A stretch of 64,000 nt of DNA, taken from Gigantopelta aegis (taxonomy: Eukaryota > Mollusca > Gastropoda > Neomphalida > Peltospiridae). The translations under genes were made by a program, and so were the position numbers. The notes under the pieces are model-generated. The model did no database searches, was not told the DNA's origin, and saw nothing but the letters and a program-made list of their open reading frames with translations. The stretch is from NCBI RefSeq assembly GCF_016097555.1, contig NC_054701.1:4596890-4660889 (forward strand). The letters run 5' to 3'. Positions 35,470-47,672 of this stretch are shown here, in pieces; position 1 is the stretch's first letter; every line of letters starts with the position of its first letter.

Positions 35470-35691
35470 CTCATAGCTTTTGAACGGTCGTGCAGTTCGT
35501 GTGTTGGTGACACAACTTTATTACACATTCTCAAATTAAAAGGTGGAAACTTCAGAAGACAACACAAATTGTAATGCAAATTTAAGGCAAATTATTAGTT
35601 TACGCAAATCACGTAATTGAACAATCGGTTACCTACAGGCAAAACACATGTGAATCGACTTTTCGTTACCAAACTTTTGAGATATTGTCCC

Positions 35692-35717
35692 CTCCCCCCC
35701 CCCCCCCCCCCCCCCCC
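35692..35717. repeat. Poly-C tract
   Basis: About 26 C residues with one leading T interruption. Frames with poly-Pro or poly-Gly here are artefacts. Confidence 0.95.
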
Positions 35718-35869
35718 ACCACCATGCAGGATCATACGTTTGTGTTTGTTTTTCTTTCGTACGGAACAATACTTTTTTCCGGATACAAGCAACGGCTCTT
35801 GTCTGTCTATATCGCAATGAGCAACACGTACCACTGCTTGGCGTTCTAGTCATAAAACTATGATTTGAG

Positions 35870-36216
35870 AGACAGGGAGACAGACCGACAGAGAGAAACA
35901 GAGTCCAATAGAGGGGGAGGGGGTAGATAAAAATGTAAAGATACAGAAAGAAAGAAACGAAAAGACAGACTAACAAAGAAAACAGGAGACAGACAAAGAG
36001 AGAGGGAGACAGAGAGACAAAGACAGGGAGAGAGAAAAACAAAGAGAGGCAGAGTGAGACAGAAAGAAACAGATATACAAAGAGAGAGGGAGACAGAGAT
36101 AGACAAAGACATATACAGACAGACACATACATACATACAGACAGACAGAGAGACAGAATGTAAAATACAAAAAGACAGACTAACAAAGACTAACAAAGAA
36201 ACAAGGAGACAGGGAC

Positions 36217-36286
<70 letters not shown>

Positions 36287-36357
36287 AGGGAGAGTGAGAG
36301 TGAGAGAGAGAGAGAGAGAGAGATAATCAGAAAGAGAGAGAGAGATAGAGGAGACAG
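35870..36357. repeat. GA-rich low-complexity tract
   Basis: Purine-rich AGAC/GAGA words with a pure (AG)n core at about 36221-36275. The 'SLSLSL' and 'RERERE' frames on either strand are artefacts. Confidence 0.95.
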
Positions 36358-36717
36358 ACATGTATGGTAATATAATGAAGGCTAAAGTAGTCTATCTTCA
36401 AGAACCTTAATGAGCTTAGGTCAAAATCGACCATGAAATCAATTTCGAAGAAGCTTTGTGGCTAAATAATTAATTCCATGGCTCGTTAACATCAACACAA
36501 CAATTAGAAATACTCTTGACAATCTCAAACAGATATAGAACGAAAATTATCGCATTAATCCACAGCTTCCTAAATATCTGTACAGGTAAAATATCGACCA
36601 CGGTATTCGTCCTACAAAACTGTTGATGCGTGTATGTGTTGGTACTTAGTAGTGTGTCACACAGGTATTATTGCCAAGGTGATGTTGAGAGAAAATAGTG
36701 ACAGAGACTATACTCAC

Positions 36718-36880
36718 CTGTAATTGTGAAAGCAGGTGTCGAGCCCAACTAGATCACTTGTTTCGTCGAAGCGGGGCCATTTTAATATCAGTTTCAACAC
36801 ACTCGCCAACTGGGACGGGTCCCCAGACAGGTGATCGATAGATTGTTTTTAATCAACAATGGCAAACAGCCACTCAAGCG
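36718..36880 (-). other. Probable noncoding first exon of CD225 gene 1
   Basis: On the minus strand, ACAG/GTGAGTATAG is a near-consensus donor ending at 36718. A TATA box about 30 bp beyond the proposed 5' end sets the start near 36880. The exon contains an ATG (in TTGCCATTGTTG on the plus strand) that does not open a long frame. The link to the acceptor at 32042 is inferred. Confidence 0.5.
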
Positions 36881-36907
36881 TGAACATCCTGTGACGTGTG
36901 CGCAGGT

Positions 36908-36917
36908 CTATTTATAG
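36908..36917 (-). promoter_or_regulatory. TATA box, CTATAAATAG
   Basis: The minus strand reads AAAGCTATAAATAGACC, a strong TATA element. A CRE-like TGACGT (CACACGTCACAGG on the minus strand, about 36890-36900) lies between it and the proposed start. A CACGTG-like E-box is at about 36942. LINE-derived sequence begins about 90 bp upstream, at about 37005. Confidence 0.6.
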
Positions 36918-37004
36918 CTTTGTGAACTGCTTCTTTATATCACGTGTGAGTAACTAAAACCGGTTTCAGTGACCGCTGTTTTTACCTGTTACCGTGTAGC
37001 GATC

Positions 37005-38720
37005 ACGCGTGATTTACAACATACCCTTAACATGTTTCACAATTATTGTAATAAATGGAAGCTTAAAATCAATATCAACAAGACAAACATTTTAATTTTT
37101 AATGGCACAACCAATGATTACAAGAAATATTTTACAATCGGAAATAAAGTTCTCCAAAACGTTAAAATATAAATATTTAGGTTTAACTTTTAATAAGCAA
37201 AACAAGTTCAACACAACAAGAAAAAATGTATCCCAACAAGCTACAAAAGCAATGTATTTTGTTTTATCTAAATCTAAAGATAACAATCTATCAGTAGAAT
37301 GTAAGTTAAAATTGTTTGACACTATGATATTACCTATTCTTCTGTATGGATGTGAATTATGGGGTTATGAAAACACTGACATTATTGAAAACATACACAT
37401 ACATTTCCTGAGACGGCTGCTTCCTGTTAAAAAAAACCCTATCCTTTCTATTGCATGCATTTATGTTACAGGACTACACTTGGATTCAACATATTAATCA
37501 ATTATTTAACAACCTAGGTATGACTGATAAATGGCTGTCTCAAAGATTTTGAACAAAAAACAACTTTTTGAATGTATCAAATTGAGACAACATGACCAAT
37601 ACCTTCAAATTTGGAACAATAACATTGCATCATCTTCTAGAGGCAAAAAGTATACAATTTTTAAAAACCGACTAATTAAAAAACAACAACACCTCACCAT
37701 AATGCCTGAAAAACTATGGATCATTATTCTTAAATTCAGAACATCAAATCATTATCTCCCGATTGAAATAGAACGATGGAATAATAAACCAGTAGAAAAT
37801 GGCTATGCACACTTTGTGATTCTAACGATATTGGTGATGAATATCATTATCTATTCACTTGTGCCTTCTTTACTAAGTCTCAAAAAGCACTCCTAAAGCA
37901 ATATTATTATGTAAACCCCAATACCCTAAAATTGAAAGAATTAATGACTAGTAATAAAATAAGTGTCCTAAGAAAAGTCATCAAATTAATTAAAGAAATT
38001 AATGATAAATTTAAAAGACCATAGCTATGTGTATCAATATATACCACATCACTCGAGTTAAAGATGCTTTATTATTATTGCACAGATGTCTCTAGTTTAA
38101 TCAATCGGAGGTGGGATTTAGCTCAGTCGGTTGAATGCTCGCTTGAGGTGCTCGCGTCGCAGGATCGAACCACCTCGGTTGATCCATTCAGCTGATTGGT
38201 TTTTTCGCGTGACAACCAGTGCACCACAATTGGAGAAAGGCCGTGCTATGTGTTTTCCTGTCTGTAGGAAAGTGCATATAAAAGATCCCTTTCTGCATTA
38301 GAAAACATGTAGCGTGTTTCCTCTGATGACTACGAGTCAGAATTACCAAATGTTTGACATCCAATAGCCGATGATTAATTAATCGATGTGCTCCAGTGGT
38401 GTCGTTAAACAAAAACAAACTATTTTAATAAATCGAAATATACTAGTACATGTATAAAATATTATATAATGAACTTCAATTATTCTACTATACCTAATAT
38501 TATTGACTTATTGTATATATGTATTTTTGTTCTGTCCATACATTGTATTTCTGTATACATGTATTTATATAATTTAACTATTCATATACTATATTATTTA
38601 CTATTTAATGTTCTCCTGTAAACCCTGTCCTGTCTTGTCACATATTATACTATGTATTTGTTCATGTTTCCCCATATGCTGTTGCCTAACAGCCTGGGTG
38701 TAATAAAGTTCTGTGTTATT
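37005..38720 (+). mobile_element. 5'-truncated LINE, reverse-transcriptase C-terminal part and 3' UTR
   Basis: The frames read KWKLKININKTNILIFN, YKYLGLTFNKQNKF, then LFDTMILPILLYGCELWGYE and PEKLWIIILKFRTSNHYLPI. These are the thumb and C-terminal landmarks of non-LTR reverse transcriptases. Several frameshifts and stops break it (37102-37497, 37531-37896). A SINE (38108-38417) splits the 3' end. The element ends with AATAAAG-type sequence near 38705. Confidence 0.75.
38108..38417 (+). mobile_element. tRNA-headed SINE in the LINE 3' region
   Basis: Head TAGCTCAGTCGGTTGAATGC and GCAGGATCGAACC; core AAAGATCCCTTTCTGC; tail TTTGACATCCAATAGCCGAT ... GTGTCGTTAAACAAAAAC. Confidence 0.9.
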
Positions 38721-39204
38721 TTCTACTGTGGCATGTACATGGTTCATCATGCAAGCTGGGTATGGGTAGGTATAGTCCGGAGGGACGTAGTAAGTGTGGT
38801 TGTTACTATGAAAAGTATTGACTTAACGTGCCCCGAGATCTTGGGCAGATACACATAATGAAACATAATACCACAATGTCACAATGTCATGCAAACAACT
38901 AGTTTGGTTGTGACGTCAGTATTATTTAGAAATAATAGTCTTCGACAGAGGTTTATCACAAGCGTTTGATAGCGAACTGTGGAGAGAGAATATCAGAATG
39001 TCTAGGGCAATCACAGTAGTGTTGGTTTAGAACATCAGTTCACTATGGCCATGGATGTAGCCAATTGGTCACCAGAGAAATGATCACAGACCAGTTGCTC
39101 ACTGGGAAAATACTATTATGAAAATATTTTTAAAGGGTCAAATGCTGCTTAGATGTATTTATTTATTTATTTTTATTTTTTGTTTGAGTTGGTTATATTT
39201 TTGG

Positions 39205-39900
39205 AATCTAAAAGACAAAACCGTAATACACTATCAGGGGCGTATGTCGAATAGGAATTTGGCAAACTAGTGGTTGATTCCCCTAATCACTGTCTAGTGC
39301 CTCCTCTATAGGAGGACAGCCACTCCTGAGGAGATATTTTACTGGCGATTTCACCCCTCTTGCACCGCCATAGAGGACTGCCATTATCAGACTAGTGTAT
39401 TAAATCAAAACTAGCACAACAGTTCAGATTTCACCCGCTTGCATCGCCATAGAGGACTGCCATTATCAGACTAGTGTATTAAATCAAAACTAGCACAACA
39501 GTTCAGATTTCACCCGCTTGCATCGCCACAGAGGACTGCCATTATCAGACTAGTGTATTAAATCAAAACTAGCACAACAGTTCAGATTTCACCCGCTTGC
39601 ATCGCCATAGAGAGGACTGTCACTCCCCGACTAGTTTACTCAATCAAAAGCAGTTACAAAGTCTCAGCGTCCACTTATGACTTATAATCGAAAGCTATTT
39701 CTCCAAGACCTTTTGTCAGCAAACACTTGGCACAGATTCTGAACGTGACTCCGGGCTGTCTACTCGTTACACGCTTCTCCTGGGGTTGTCTCCCCTCATT
39801 CTGCTATTAGTGTGGCTGCCATGCCTCGGTCTATATCCAAAAAGTCGGTCAGCGCCCCGACTAAAGCAATAGTGACCATCAGTAGAAGACAGGTGACAAT
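39205..39900. mobile_element. Relative of the 20412 element, with 79 bp tandem repeats
   Basis: Shares the GACAAAACCGTA start and the 'CACTCCTGAGGAGAT' to 'GCATCGCC' arrangement with 20412-21310. The internal array 39362-39598 has three 79 bp units (CATAGAGGACTGCCATTATC ... TTCAGATTTCACCCGCTT). Class not proven. Confidence 0.4.
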
Positions 39901-40136
39901 GTTTGAAGACCACTGCTGTTGTCAGTGCCCTTCACGTTTTGTTTATAATAGCTGCTTACTCTTCTCATATAGCCTCCTACATTCAACTATAAAGAACATT
40001 CTCAGGCGCTTGTGTGGGGAATTCAGCAGGGGAGGGGGGGGGGGGGTCTGGACTGTGGCGACCAGTTTATAGAGGGGGAGAGCAAATTTGCTTCAGCTGG
40101 TAGAGGTATCGACCCCCGAAACCTTACTCGTGCACT

Positions 40137-40378
40137 TGCAATATAATGGTTGTCATTTACAAGCTGTCGCCTGGCTCTGCAATAGGATGGTTGTCACTTA
40201 CAAGCTGTCGTCTGGCTTTGCAATAGGATGGTTGTCACTTACAAGCTGTCGTCTGGCTCTGCAATAGGATGGTTGTCACTTACAAGCTGTCGCCTGGCTC
40301 TGCAACAGGATGGTTGTCACTTACAAGCTGTCGCCTGGCTCTGCAATAGGATGGTTGTCACTTACAAGCTGTCGTAAT
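40137..40378. repeat. Tandem repeat, 41 bp unit x6
   Basis: Unit CTGGCTCTGCAATAGGATGG TTGTCACTTACAAGCTGTCG T, with few changes. Confidence 0.9.
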
Positions 40379-41030
40379 CTGATAGTTCACGCCAAACACA
40401 TTGCTTTATTTGTCGTGTCGTCGTCAAAGATAACGTGATGTACATTCCACAATGGTGATGATGGTGTTTACGGAGCAGGAAGACGTGGAACTGGTATTGT
40501 CACGTGATCACCTGGAGCAGCCGTAACCCGTTAGTCAGGGGGCCACATCGAGCTATCGTGCTAAAAAAGAGAAAGATTTTACAAAGATATACTTTTTTAA
40601 ACTCAAAATATCATCAGTATTATCATTGGTAAATATGAAAACCAAAGATACTTTTCCAAAACGGATTGCCTTAATATATTACACCATGTTTTATAGTGTT
40701 AGGGGTAAACAAGCAAAAAATGCAATTATGGACCGATAATGTTTATCGATCTGTTAAGGCCCACTTTATGAAATAATTATTGAGAAAAAGTAAAATGTTT
40801 GCATTACATTAGTAGTTATGTATATAATGAAGTAGAAATAGGCATATAATAGTAAGTTTTGTAAACGCTTCTTTGCAATATCTCACTAGGGAAAATTAAA
40901 AAAACAAACAATATTGCAATGACACGGACTGTCCATTTATAAATACCAGTCATATTACCAATACCACTCTATCGTACAAAATATAGACAATTACTCGTCG
41001 GACAAATGCTTACCCAAAAAGAGAATATAT
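40379..41030. other. No gene seen
   Basis: Unique AT-rich sequence; no repeat family or exon recognised. Confidence 0.5.
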
Positions 41031-41649
41031 ATGCTCATTTATTTTGTACGAGACATACCAGATGATCTGAATCTAAACCATGCCCTGGACAGCTTTGATT
41101 TGACCTATGAAACCAGTATCTCCAGGCGTCTTCTGGCTTGGTATCATCATTGTGAAATGTGCACATCGTTAATCTTGCTTGATGACTGCTCCAGAAATAA
41201 CATCTTGGTGTCCAGCAGCTTGTGGAGTCAGAACTATTATCTGTTTGGAGAAAGACCAAGTCATGGCAGCCATATTTATTCTGCATATAGTAAAAAGGAA
41301 AACGTAGGAATTTCAGAGGTCCCTTTGGAATGTGTGCCAAGGGTTCAGACTATCCTTAGATAGTGATTACTTCCGAAAATATAACAAACCGAAACCCCCA
41401 AAAAACTAATTTATACAGAATTCTTCTTATATTTTTGGGAGCCGGTATTTGCTAACTGAGCAACTGTACGATGACCATTTGTCCAGTGACTCCAGCCAAG
41501 AAGAGTACTATGATTGCCACTGTGTGGAGTTTGGTAAACGCTTCCCTCACTTGATATCCTTTCTGATGGAATGGGTGAAGGTTCTCACAAAGGTCAACCA
41601 ATGGTCTAGACATTCAGAAATTCTCTCTCCACTAAGCGTCATATAGATG
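41031..41649. other. Unassigned region with several overlapping open frames
   Basis: Less AT-rich than its surroundings, with frames on both strands (41031-41363 plus, 41035-41340 minus, 41449-41646 plus). A minus-strand stretch at about 41450-41545 reads VREAFTKLHTVAIIVLFLAG, a plausible membrane segment. Just before it is MTLSGERISECLDHWLTFVR with a GTGAGG donor-like site. I recognise no family. It may be a decayed multi-pass membrane protein gene or a transposon fragment. Confidence 0.2.
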
Positions 41650-41999
41650 CATTTCACCACACCCAAAACTGACACGTGTACATGATCAGAAAGTGATTGA
41701 ACGAACCACCTCATCACTCACATTATGAATACACCAGATGTAAAACTGTCAAGACAAAACCGTGAACCGCGATCCCTAACAACATGTTTTAAAATGTTTA
41801 TAACATTAAATTAAATACTGCCACTGCGACAAGTATGGTTGTATTTTGTAAAGTAATAACTAAAGATTACACTAAAATGAAAGCTAACAAAAAGGTATTC
41901 TAATTAACATTGATTAAACATTACATGATTTAGGTTTAAAAATCAACCTTTTAATATTTTTTTATGGACCCAAATATTGACATATTTATTTTAGTTCAT
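41650..41999. other. No gene seen
   Basis: AT-rich sequence that may include the 3' end of the minus-strand LINE. Confidence 0.4.
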
Positions 42000-42407
42000 C
42001 TAAAGCCGAAAACATATTAAAATATACTGGTAACAAGGTGAAATCATCGGTTAAACTTGTACCACTGGTCTGATGGTGATGTTGATTCTATCGTTAGCGG
42101 AAATGTCACCTAATATTTTGAGCTGTTGTGGAATCGAAACAATGATTATAGAAAAACAATAAACCAAGATAATTAAACTTATTAACAACTTCTAACTGAT
42201 TTCCGTTGTAAAACCATACTTCATTATTTCGTATTTCCCTATGTTTCGAAAATTAACAATCTTATCCGTGTTGACAGTTAAATTTCATTTTACGGTATAA
42301 TTTGATAGTGAAGTGAGCATTGTTTGTATCTGACGTTTGTGCTAAAAGTACCATATCATCGACATACAATAACATTAATAAAAATATAGTTAGCATCTGT
42401 ATTTCAT

Positions 42408-42802
42408 ACCGGCCTCAGTGGCGTCGTGGCAGGCCATCGGTCTACAGGCTGGTAGGTACTGGGTTCGGATCCCAGTCGAGGCATGGGATTTTTAATCGAG
42501 ATACCGACTCCAAACCCTGAGTGAGTGCTCCGCAAGGCTCAATGGGTAGGTGTAAACCACTTGCACCGACCAGTGATCCATAACTGGTTCAACAAAGGCC
42601 ATGGTTTGTGCTATCCTGCCTGTGGGAAGCGCAAATAAAAGATCACTTGCTGCCTGTCGTAAAAAGAGTAGCCTATGTGGCGACAGCGGGTTTCCTCTAA
42701 AAACAGCGTCAGAATGACCATATGTTTGACGCCCAATAGCCGATGATAAGATAAAAAATCAATGTGCTCTAGCGGCGTCGTTAAATAAAACAAACTTCTT
42801 CT
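42408..42802 (+). mobile_element. Type A SINE inserted beside the LINE's YVDD motif
   Basis: Full tRNA-like head (GGCGTCGTGGCAGGCCATCG), core and tail. TCTGTATTTCAT flanks both sides (42396-42407 and 42803-42814), a 12 bp target duplication. Confidence 0.95.
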
Positions 42803-42845
42803 TCTGTATTTCATTGTATGGACAGTTATAAGATAAGAATTGCAT

Positions 42846-43234
42846 TTAAAGGGACAGACCCTAGTTTGAACCCGTGAAATTTAACACTACGTTTAGTTAA
42901 TCTACAAAACTGTAACACATTTGGATACAATTTACAAGTTACAATTAAGTGAAACATGAGCCTGTGACTATGAAATGGTGAAATACCCTCTAAAAATAGA
43001 CTAAAACTCGACTCCCATAACTGTTACTTCTGAGACGCACGTGCGTTTTTAAAAATATGAGAAATGTCTTCTGTGGTATTAAAAACACCAGAATGACCAA
43101 AAAACACTTCGAATGTACGGAAATGGCTAATCTAAACCATAACATCTGAGTAAAGTATGATTTCAGTTATTAAAAACGGCTATAATAGTAAAAAATATGC
43201 CTTAGTGTTTAAAAACTAGGGATATATCCCTTGA
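42846..43234. mobile_element. TTAA-type MITE inserted in the LINE
   Basis: The left end TTAAAGGGACAGACCCTAGT and right end AACTAGGGATATATCCCTTGA are inverted. LINE reverse-transcriptase sequence continues on either side. Confidence 0.75.
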
Positions 43235-43566
43235 ACTCATTTACATACATAGAAAAAAGTATATGATGATAGAACTTCACCTTCACCGTTCTTACATATA
43301 CAATAATCAGAGAGTATATTGCAAGCATGTTCCCCTCCACACCCTGTTTAATTAATTTATACCATAGGTTTTGCCTACTTACATAATCAAACGCTTTCTT
43401 GTAATCTATAAAACAGCAATACAATTGTTTACCTTTCTCCAATGTTCTGTTAACAAGAGTTTGTAAAATAAAAAACGGCGTCAATAGTTGACATGTTTTT
43501 AAAACCAAATTGTGCATCCGTAATAATTTTGTTTTCTCTCAGAATAATCGAGCAGTAAAATGTTTG

Positions 43567-45717
43567 CCTAACCAGCTGACTATGGCGATATCTCTATAGT
43601 TATCTGTGTCATTAACATTTCCCTTCTTAAAAACAGGAACAATACAGACAGTGGACTATGACGATACCTCTATAGTTATCTGTGTCGTTAACATCTCCCT
43701 TCTTAAAAACAGGAACAATACAGACAGTGGACTATGGCGATACCTCTATAGTTATCTGTGTCGTTAACATGTCCCTTCTTAAAAACAGGAACAATACAGA
43801 CAGTGGACTATGGCGATACCTCTATAGTTATCTGTGTCGTTAACATCTCCCTTCTTAAAAACAGGAACAATATAAACAGTGGACTATGGCGATACTTCTA
43901 TAGTTATCTGTGTCGTTAACATCTCCCTTCTTAAAAACAGAAACAATACAGACAGTCTGTGTCGTTAACATCTCCCTTCTTAAAAACAGGAACAATACAG
44001 ACAGTGGACTATGGCGATACCTCTATAGTTATCTGTGTCGTTAACATTTCCCTTCTTAAAAACAGAAACAATACAGACAGTGGACTATGGCGATACCTCT
44101 ATTGTTATCTGTGTCGTTAACATGTCCCTTCTTAAAAACAGGAACAATACAGACAGTGGACTATGGCGATACCTCTATAGTTATCTGTGTCGTTAACATC
44201 TCCCTTCTTAAAAACAGGAACAATATAAACAGTGGACTATGGCGATACTTCTATAGTTATCTGTGTCGTTAACATCTCCCTTCTTAAAAACAGAAACAAT
44301 ACAGACAGTCTGTGTCGTTAACATCTCCCTTCTTAAAAACAGGAACAATACAGACAGTGGACTATGGCGATACCTCTATAGTTATCTGTGTCGTTAACAT
44401 TTCCCTTCTTAAAAACAGAAACAATACAGACAGTGGACTATGGCGATACCTCTATAGTTATCTGTGTCGTTAACATTTCCCTTCTTAAAAACAGGAACAA
44501 TACAGACAGTGGACTATGGCGATACCTCTATAGTTATCTGTGTCGTTAACATGTCCCTTCTTAAAAACAGGAACAATACAGACAGTGGACTATGGCGATA
44601 CCTCTATAGTTATCTGTGTCGTTAACATTTCCCTTCTTAAAAACAGAAACAATACAGACAGTGGACTATGGCGATACCTCTATAGTTATCTGTGTCGTTA
44701 ACATCTCCCTTCTTAAAAACAGGAACAATACAGACAGTGGACTATGGCGATACCTCTATAGTTATCTGTGTCGTTAACATGTCCCTTCTTAAAAACAGGA
44801 ACAATACAGACAGTGGACTATGGCGATACCTCTATAGTTATCTGTGTCGTTAACATCTCCCTTCTTAAAAACAGGAACAATATAAACAGTGGACTATGGC
44901 GATACTTCTATAGTTATCTGTGTCGTTAACATCTCCCTTCTTAAAAACAGAAACAATACAGACAGTCTGTGTCGTTAACATCTCCCTTCTTAAAAACAGA
45001 AACAATACAGACAGTCTGTGTCGTTAAAACAGGAAAAATACAGACAGTGGACTATGGCGATACCTCTATAGTTATCAGTGTCGTTAACATTTCCCTTCTT
45101 AAAAACAGAAACAATACAGACAGTGGACTATGGCGATACCTCTATAGTTATCTGTGTCGTTAACATGTCCCTTCTTAAAAACAGGAACAATACAGACAGT
45201 GGACTATGGCGATACCTCTATAGTTATCTGTGTCGTTAACATCTCCCTTCTTAAAAACAGGAACAATATAAACAGTGGACTATGGCGATACTTCTATAGT
45301 TATCTGTGTCGTTAACATCTCCCTTCTTAAAAACAGAAACAATACAGACAGTCTGTGTCGTTAACATCTCCCTTCTTAAAAACAGGAACAATACAGACAG
45401 TGGACTATGGCGATACCTCTATAGTTATCTGTGTCGTTAACATTTCCCTTCTTAAAAACAGAAACAATACAGACAGTGGACTATGGCGATACCGCTATAG
45501 TTATCTGTGTCGTTAACATTTCCCTTCTTAAAAACAGAAACAATACAGACAGTGGACTATGGCGATACCTCTATAGTTATCTGTGTCGTTAACATTTCCC
45601 TTCTTAAAAACAGAAACAATACAGACAGTGGACTATGACGATACCTCTATAGTTATCTGTGTCATTAGCATCTCCCTTCTTAAAAACAGAAACAATACAG
45701 ACAGTGGACTATGCATG
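43567..45717. repeat. Satellite, 76 bp unit, about 28 copies, derived from LINE RT
   Basis: Unit CAGACAGTGGACTATGGCGA TACCTCTATAGTTATCTGTG TCGTTAACATCTCCCTTCTT AAAAACAGGAACAATA. The minus strand of one unit encodes KKGDVNDTDNYRGIAI, the conserved motif of non-LTR reverse transcriptase. Several units carry the same internal deletion (GACAGT directly joined to CTGTGTCG), and variant types (GGAACAATATAAAC, TACTTCTATAG) recur in the same order, a higher-order repeat. Confidence 0.95.
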
Positions 45718-46017
45718 CGGGAAATTACCAGATTCAAAAACATTATTAAACATTAGCACAAAACATGGCATTAATTACATCGTTGCAGTTGATAAAATAT
45801 TAGTTTAAAATATTATCATAGCCGTTGGCTTTATCCTTTTTCAAATTATGTATAGCGTTTGATATCTCCTGTTCGGTGATGCTTCCATCTAGCGGGTTAA
45901 CAATAGTATCGCCTGATACCTGATAATAATCAGAAAAAAAAAAATTCAACTTGTTTGTTATTGATTGGTTCTTTAGTTGCCGGTTTACTAAAACGATTAG
46001 GCCAAAACAAAAAAGAA

Positions 46018-46195
46018 GTTTGTTTCAGGTAACATGGCCAAAAAAAGTAGGGTAGGTAGGTAGGATTTTTTGTCGATCCGTGACCACAACTTCTCTGTGC
46101 GCTCCCCCCCCCCCCAACCCCACCCCACCCCAGGAAAAAAAAAAGTTCAGGGTCGGTGGCAAAATTTAGGGTCGGTCGGGTGACCGGAAACAAAC
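46018..46195. mobile_element. MITE with GTTTGTTTC ends
   Basis: The left end GTTTGTTTCAGGTAACATGG and the right end (minus strand GTTTGTTTCCGGTCACCCGA) are inverted. C tract 46106-46116 inside. It interrupts the LINE. Confidence 0.6.
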
Positions 46196-46900
46196 GATTT
46201 TTTTTTTTTTGGCGTTAAGAAAGTCATCATTACCCGGGTCAGATTTCATACTTTTTCGTTTTTGGAATTGTTTGTAAAAGTGTTTAGTATTATATTATCC
46301 AATAGTTCAACCTATAGCCTTGTTGGCATTTGTATTCTCGTCTCAATTTTGCTTCTAATTTTTATATTATATGTATTATATATTTATGTGTATTTTTTTA
46401 AACACATATAATCTCAGCACGGTTATCATTTGTTTTATTACTTTTGATCATCCGGATTGCATTTTTATACTGTATGTATCGTTGTTGACAAGATTCGTTT
46501 AACCACTGTTTATTGTCATCTTTAAGTGTGTGGTGTGATTTTCCTCTCGATCAAATGTTGTGTGTGGTAACAGAACAGTATGGTAGAATAATATCATTTA
46601 GTGTTTGAGTGAATGTATCAACTGATGTATTTCTACTGCCTATGCTACTCTCATTTATAATACACATATGTAATAGCACTAATTTTATCTGCATTATGTT
46701 TCCTATTCTACATTACATTTGTTGTATGATCTTCAGATATATTATCGTTAATACATTAATTAATGAGACAACCAACATTATATATAATTTCTGAATGATC
46801 TGACAAACAATTGAACTTGCCCGACTCAAAATGCCAGCTAAGATCAAAGTTGTCTTGATTAACTAAAACAGTCTTTAAGACTGGTATCGTTTGCATTATA

Positions 46901-47580
46901 AACAGTTATGTTACCGTTTGGATCTCCAGAATGTCTACCATTGACACAGCAATCGTTGTTTCTTCTATATGTGTCCATGTTCTTCTCTTGTTATTCAGGT
47001 GTGGTTTAGTGTAACACCTAAAACAAATACAGACGCATTGTGAAGCATTTGCGTGGGTCTGTCGATGTACAGTTTCCAGCCAACTCTTCATATCATACAA
47101 GAGTATGGTGAGGTACCTGACACACCAGTGAAAAGTAGGTCGTGGTGACCCAGTTTTACTATGCAACACACCGCCATTCCAAGTTGTTTAATAATAATCC
47201 GTTATTTAATATGTAACGGTATATTGGCTTAATTTCTATACTCGCAATGTGATTGTCAAAATATGATCAATAATATTAATAATGAGTTGATTGCATGTCG
47301 ATCTAAATCGACTTTATAGCCTACGTTGTGTCCTCGGTAACCGATAGCAAGTAGCTTCGATCGTGTGGGAACTCTAAACGTGTAATTCCCTACATTGATT
47401 CCAGGCTTTTGTTTCTTTCATGTCGTCTCTTCATCTTTCTTTTTTTTATCTTATTAAAGGGTTTGTTTTTTTGCTCTTTTTTTTGTGGCATTTATTATTT
47501 TATTTTATGTTATTTTTTGGTGGGGTTTACGAGAGATGAGGTTTTTGTTAGGTTTTTTTTGTTGTTCTTGTTTTTATTTA
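46901..47580. other. No gene seen
   Basis: Possibly the 5' part of the LINE up to about 46960 (GDPNGNITVYN on the minus strand), then T-rich sequence. The 47409-47798 frame is low complexity. Confidence 0.4.
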
Positions 47581-47612
47581 TTCATCCATCCATCCATCCA
47601 TCCATCCATTCA
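47581..47612. repeat. (CATC)n microsatellite
   Basis: Seven CATC units followed by CATT variants. Confidence 0.9.
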
Positions 47613-47672
47613 TTCCTACAATTATTAATTTTAAGGGACTGTCCTCGGTTTGCAACCATTGTGACATATTTC

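Larger units (their letters stand above)
32043..36717 (-). other. Intron of CD225 gene 1 (5' UTR intron), inferred
   Basis: Bounded by the TGTTCAG acceptor and the GTGAGTA donor, about 4.7 kb. It contains SINE pieces (33775-35060), the 35211-35469 MITE, a C tract (35692-35717) and a GA-rich tract. From 32050 to 33770 it is plain AT-rich sequence without recognised repeats. Confidence 0.55.
42000..46900 (-). mobile_element. Minus-strand LINE, decayed, with nested insertions
   Basis: Reading from high to low coordinate on the minus strand: an endonuclease C-terminal part (FESGKFNCLSDHSEI, about 46830-46740), a linker (KQWLNESCQQRYIQYKNAIR), and RT opening (GSITEQEISNAIHNLKKDKA). Then comes the expanded NDTDNYRGIAI motif, then LYCCFIDYKKAFDYVSRQNL (43209-43517), then YVDDMVLLAQTSD (the YxDD catalytic box, about 42360) and VNKFNYLGL (about 42170). 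Insertions: MITE 46018-46195, satellite 43567-45717, MITE 42846-43234, SINE 42408-42802. Many stops make it inactive. Confidence 0.8.

Noticed and set aside
35595-36361. Frames rich in Ser-Leu, Arg-Glu, Gly or Pro
   Set aside because: Low-complexity GA tract and poly-C tract.
43239-43517. Separate host gene with 'FIDYKKAFDYV'
   Set aside because: This is the non-LTR reverse-transcriptase palm motif, continuous with LINE pieces on either side of the satellite.
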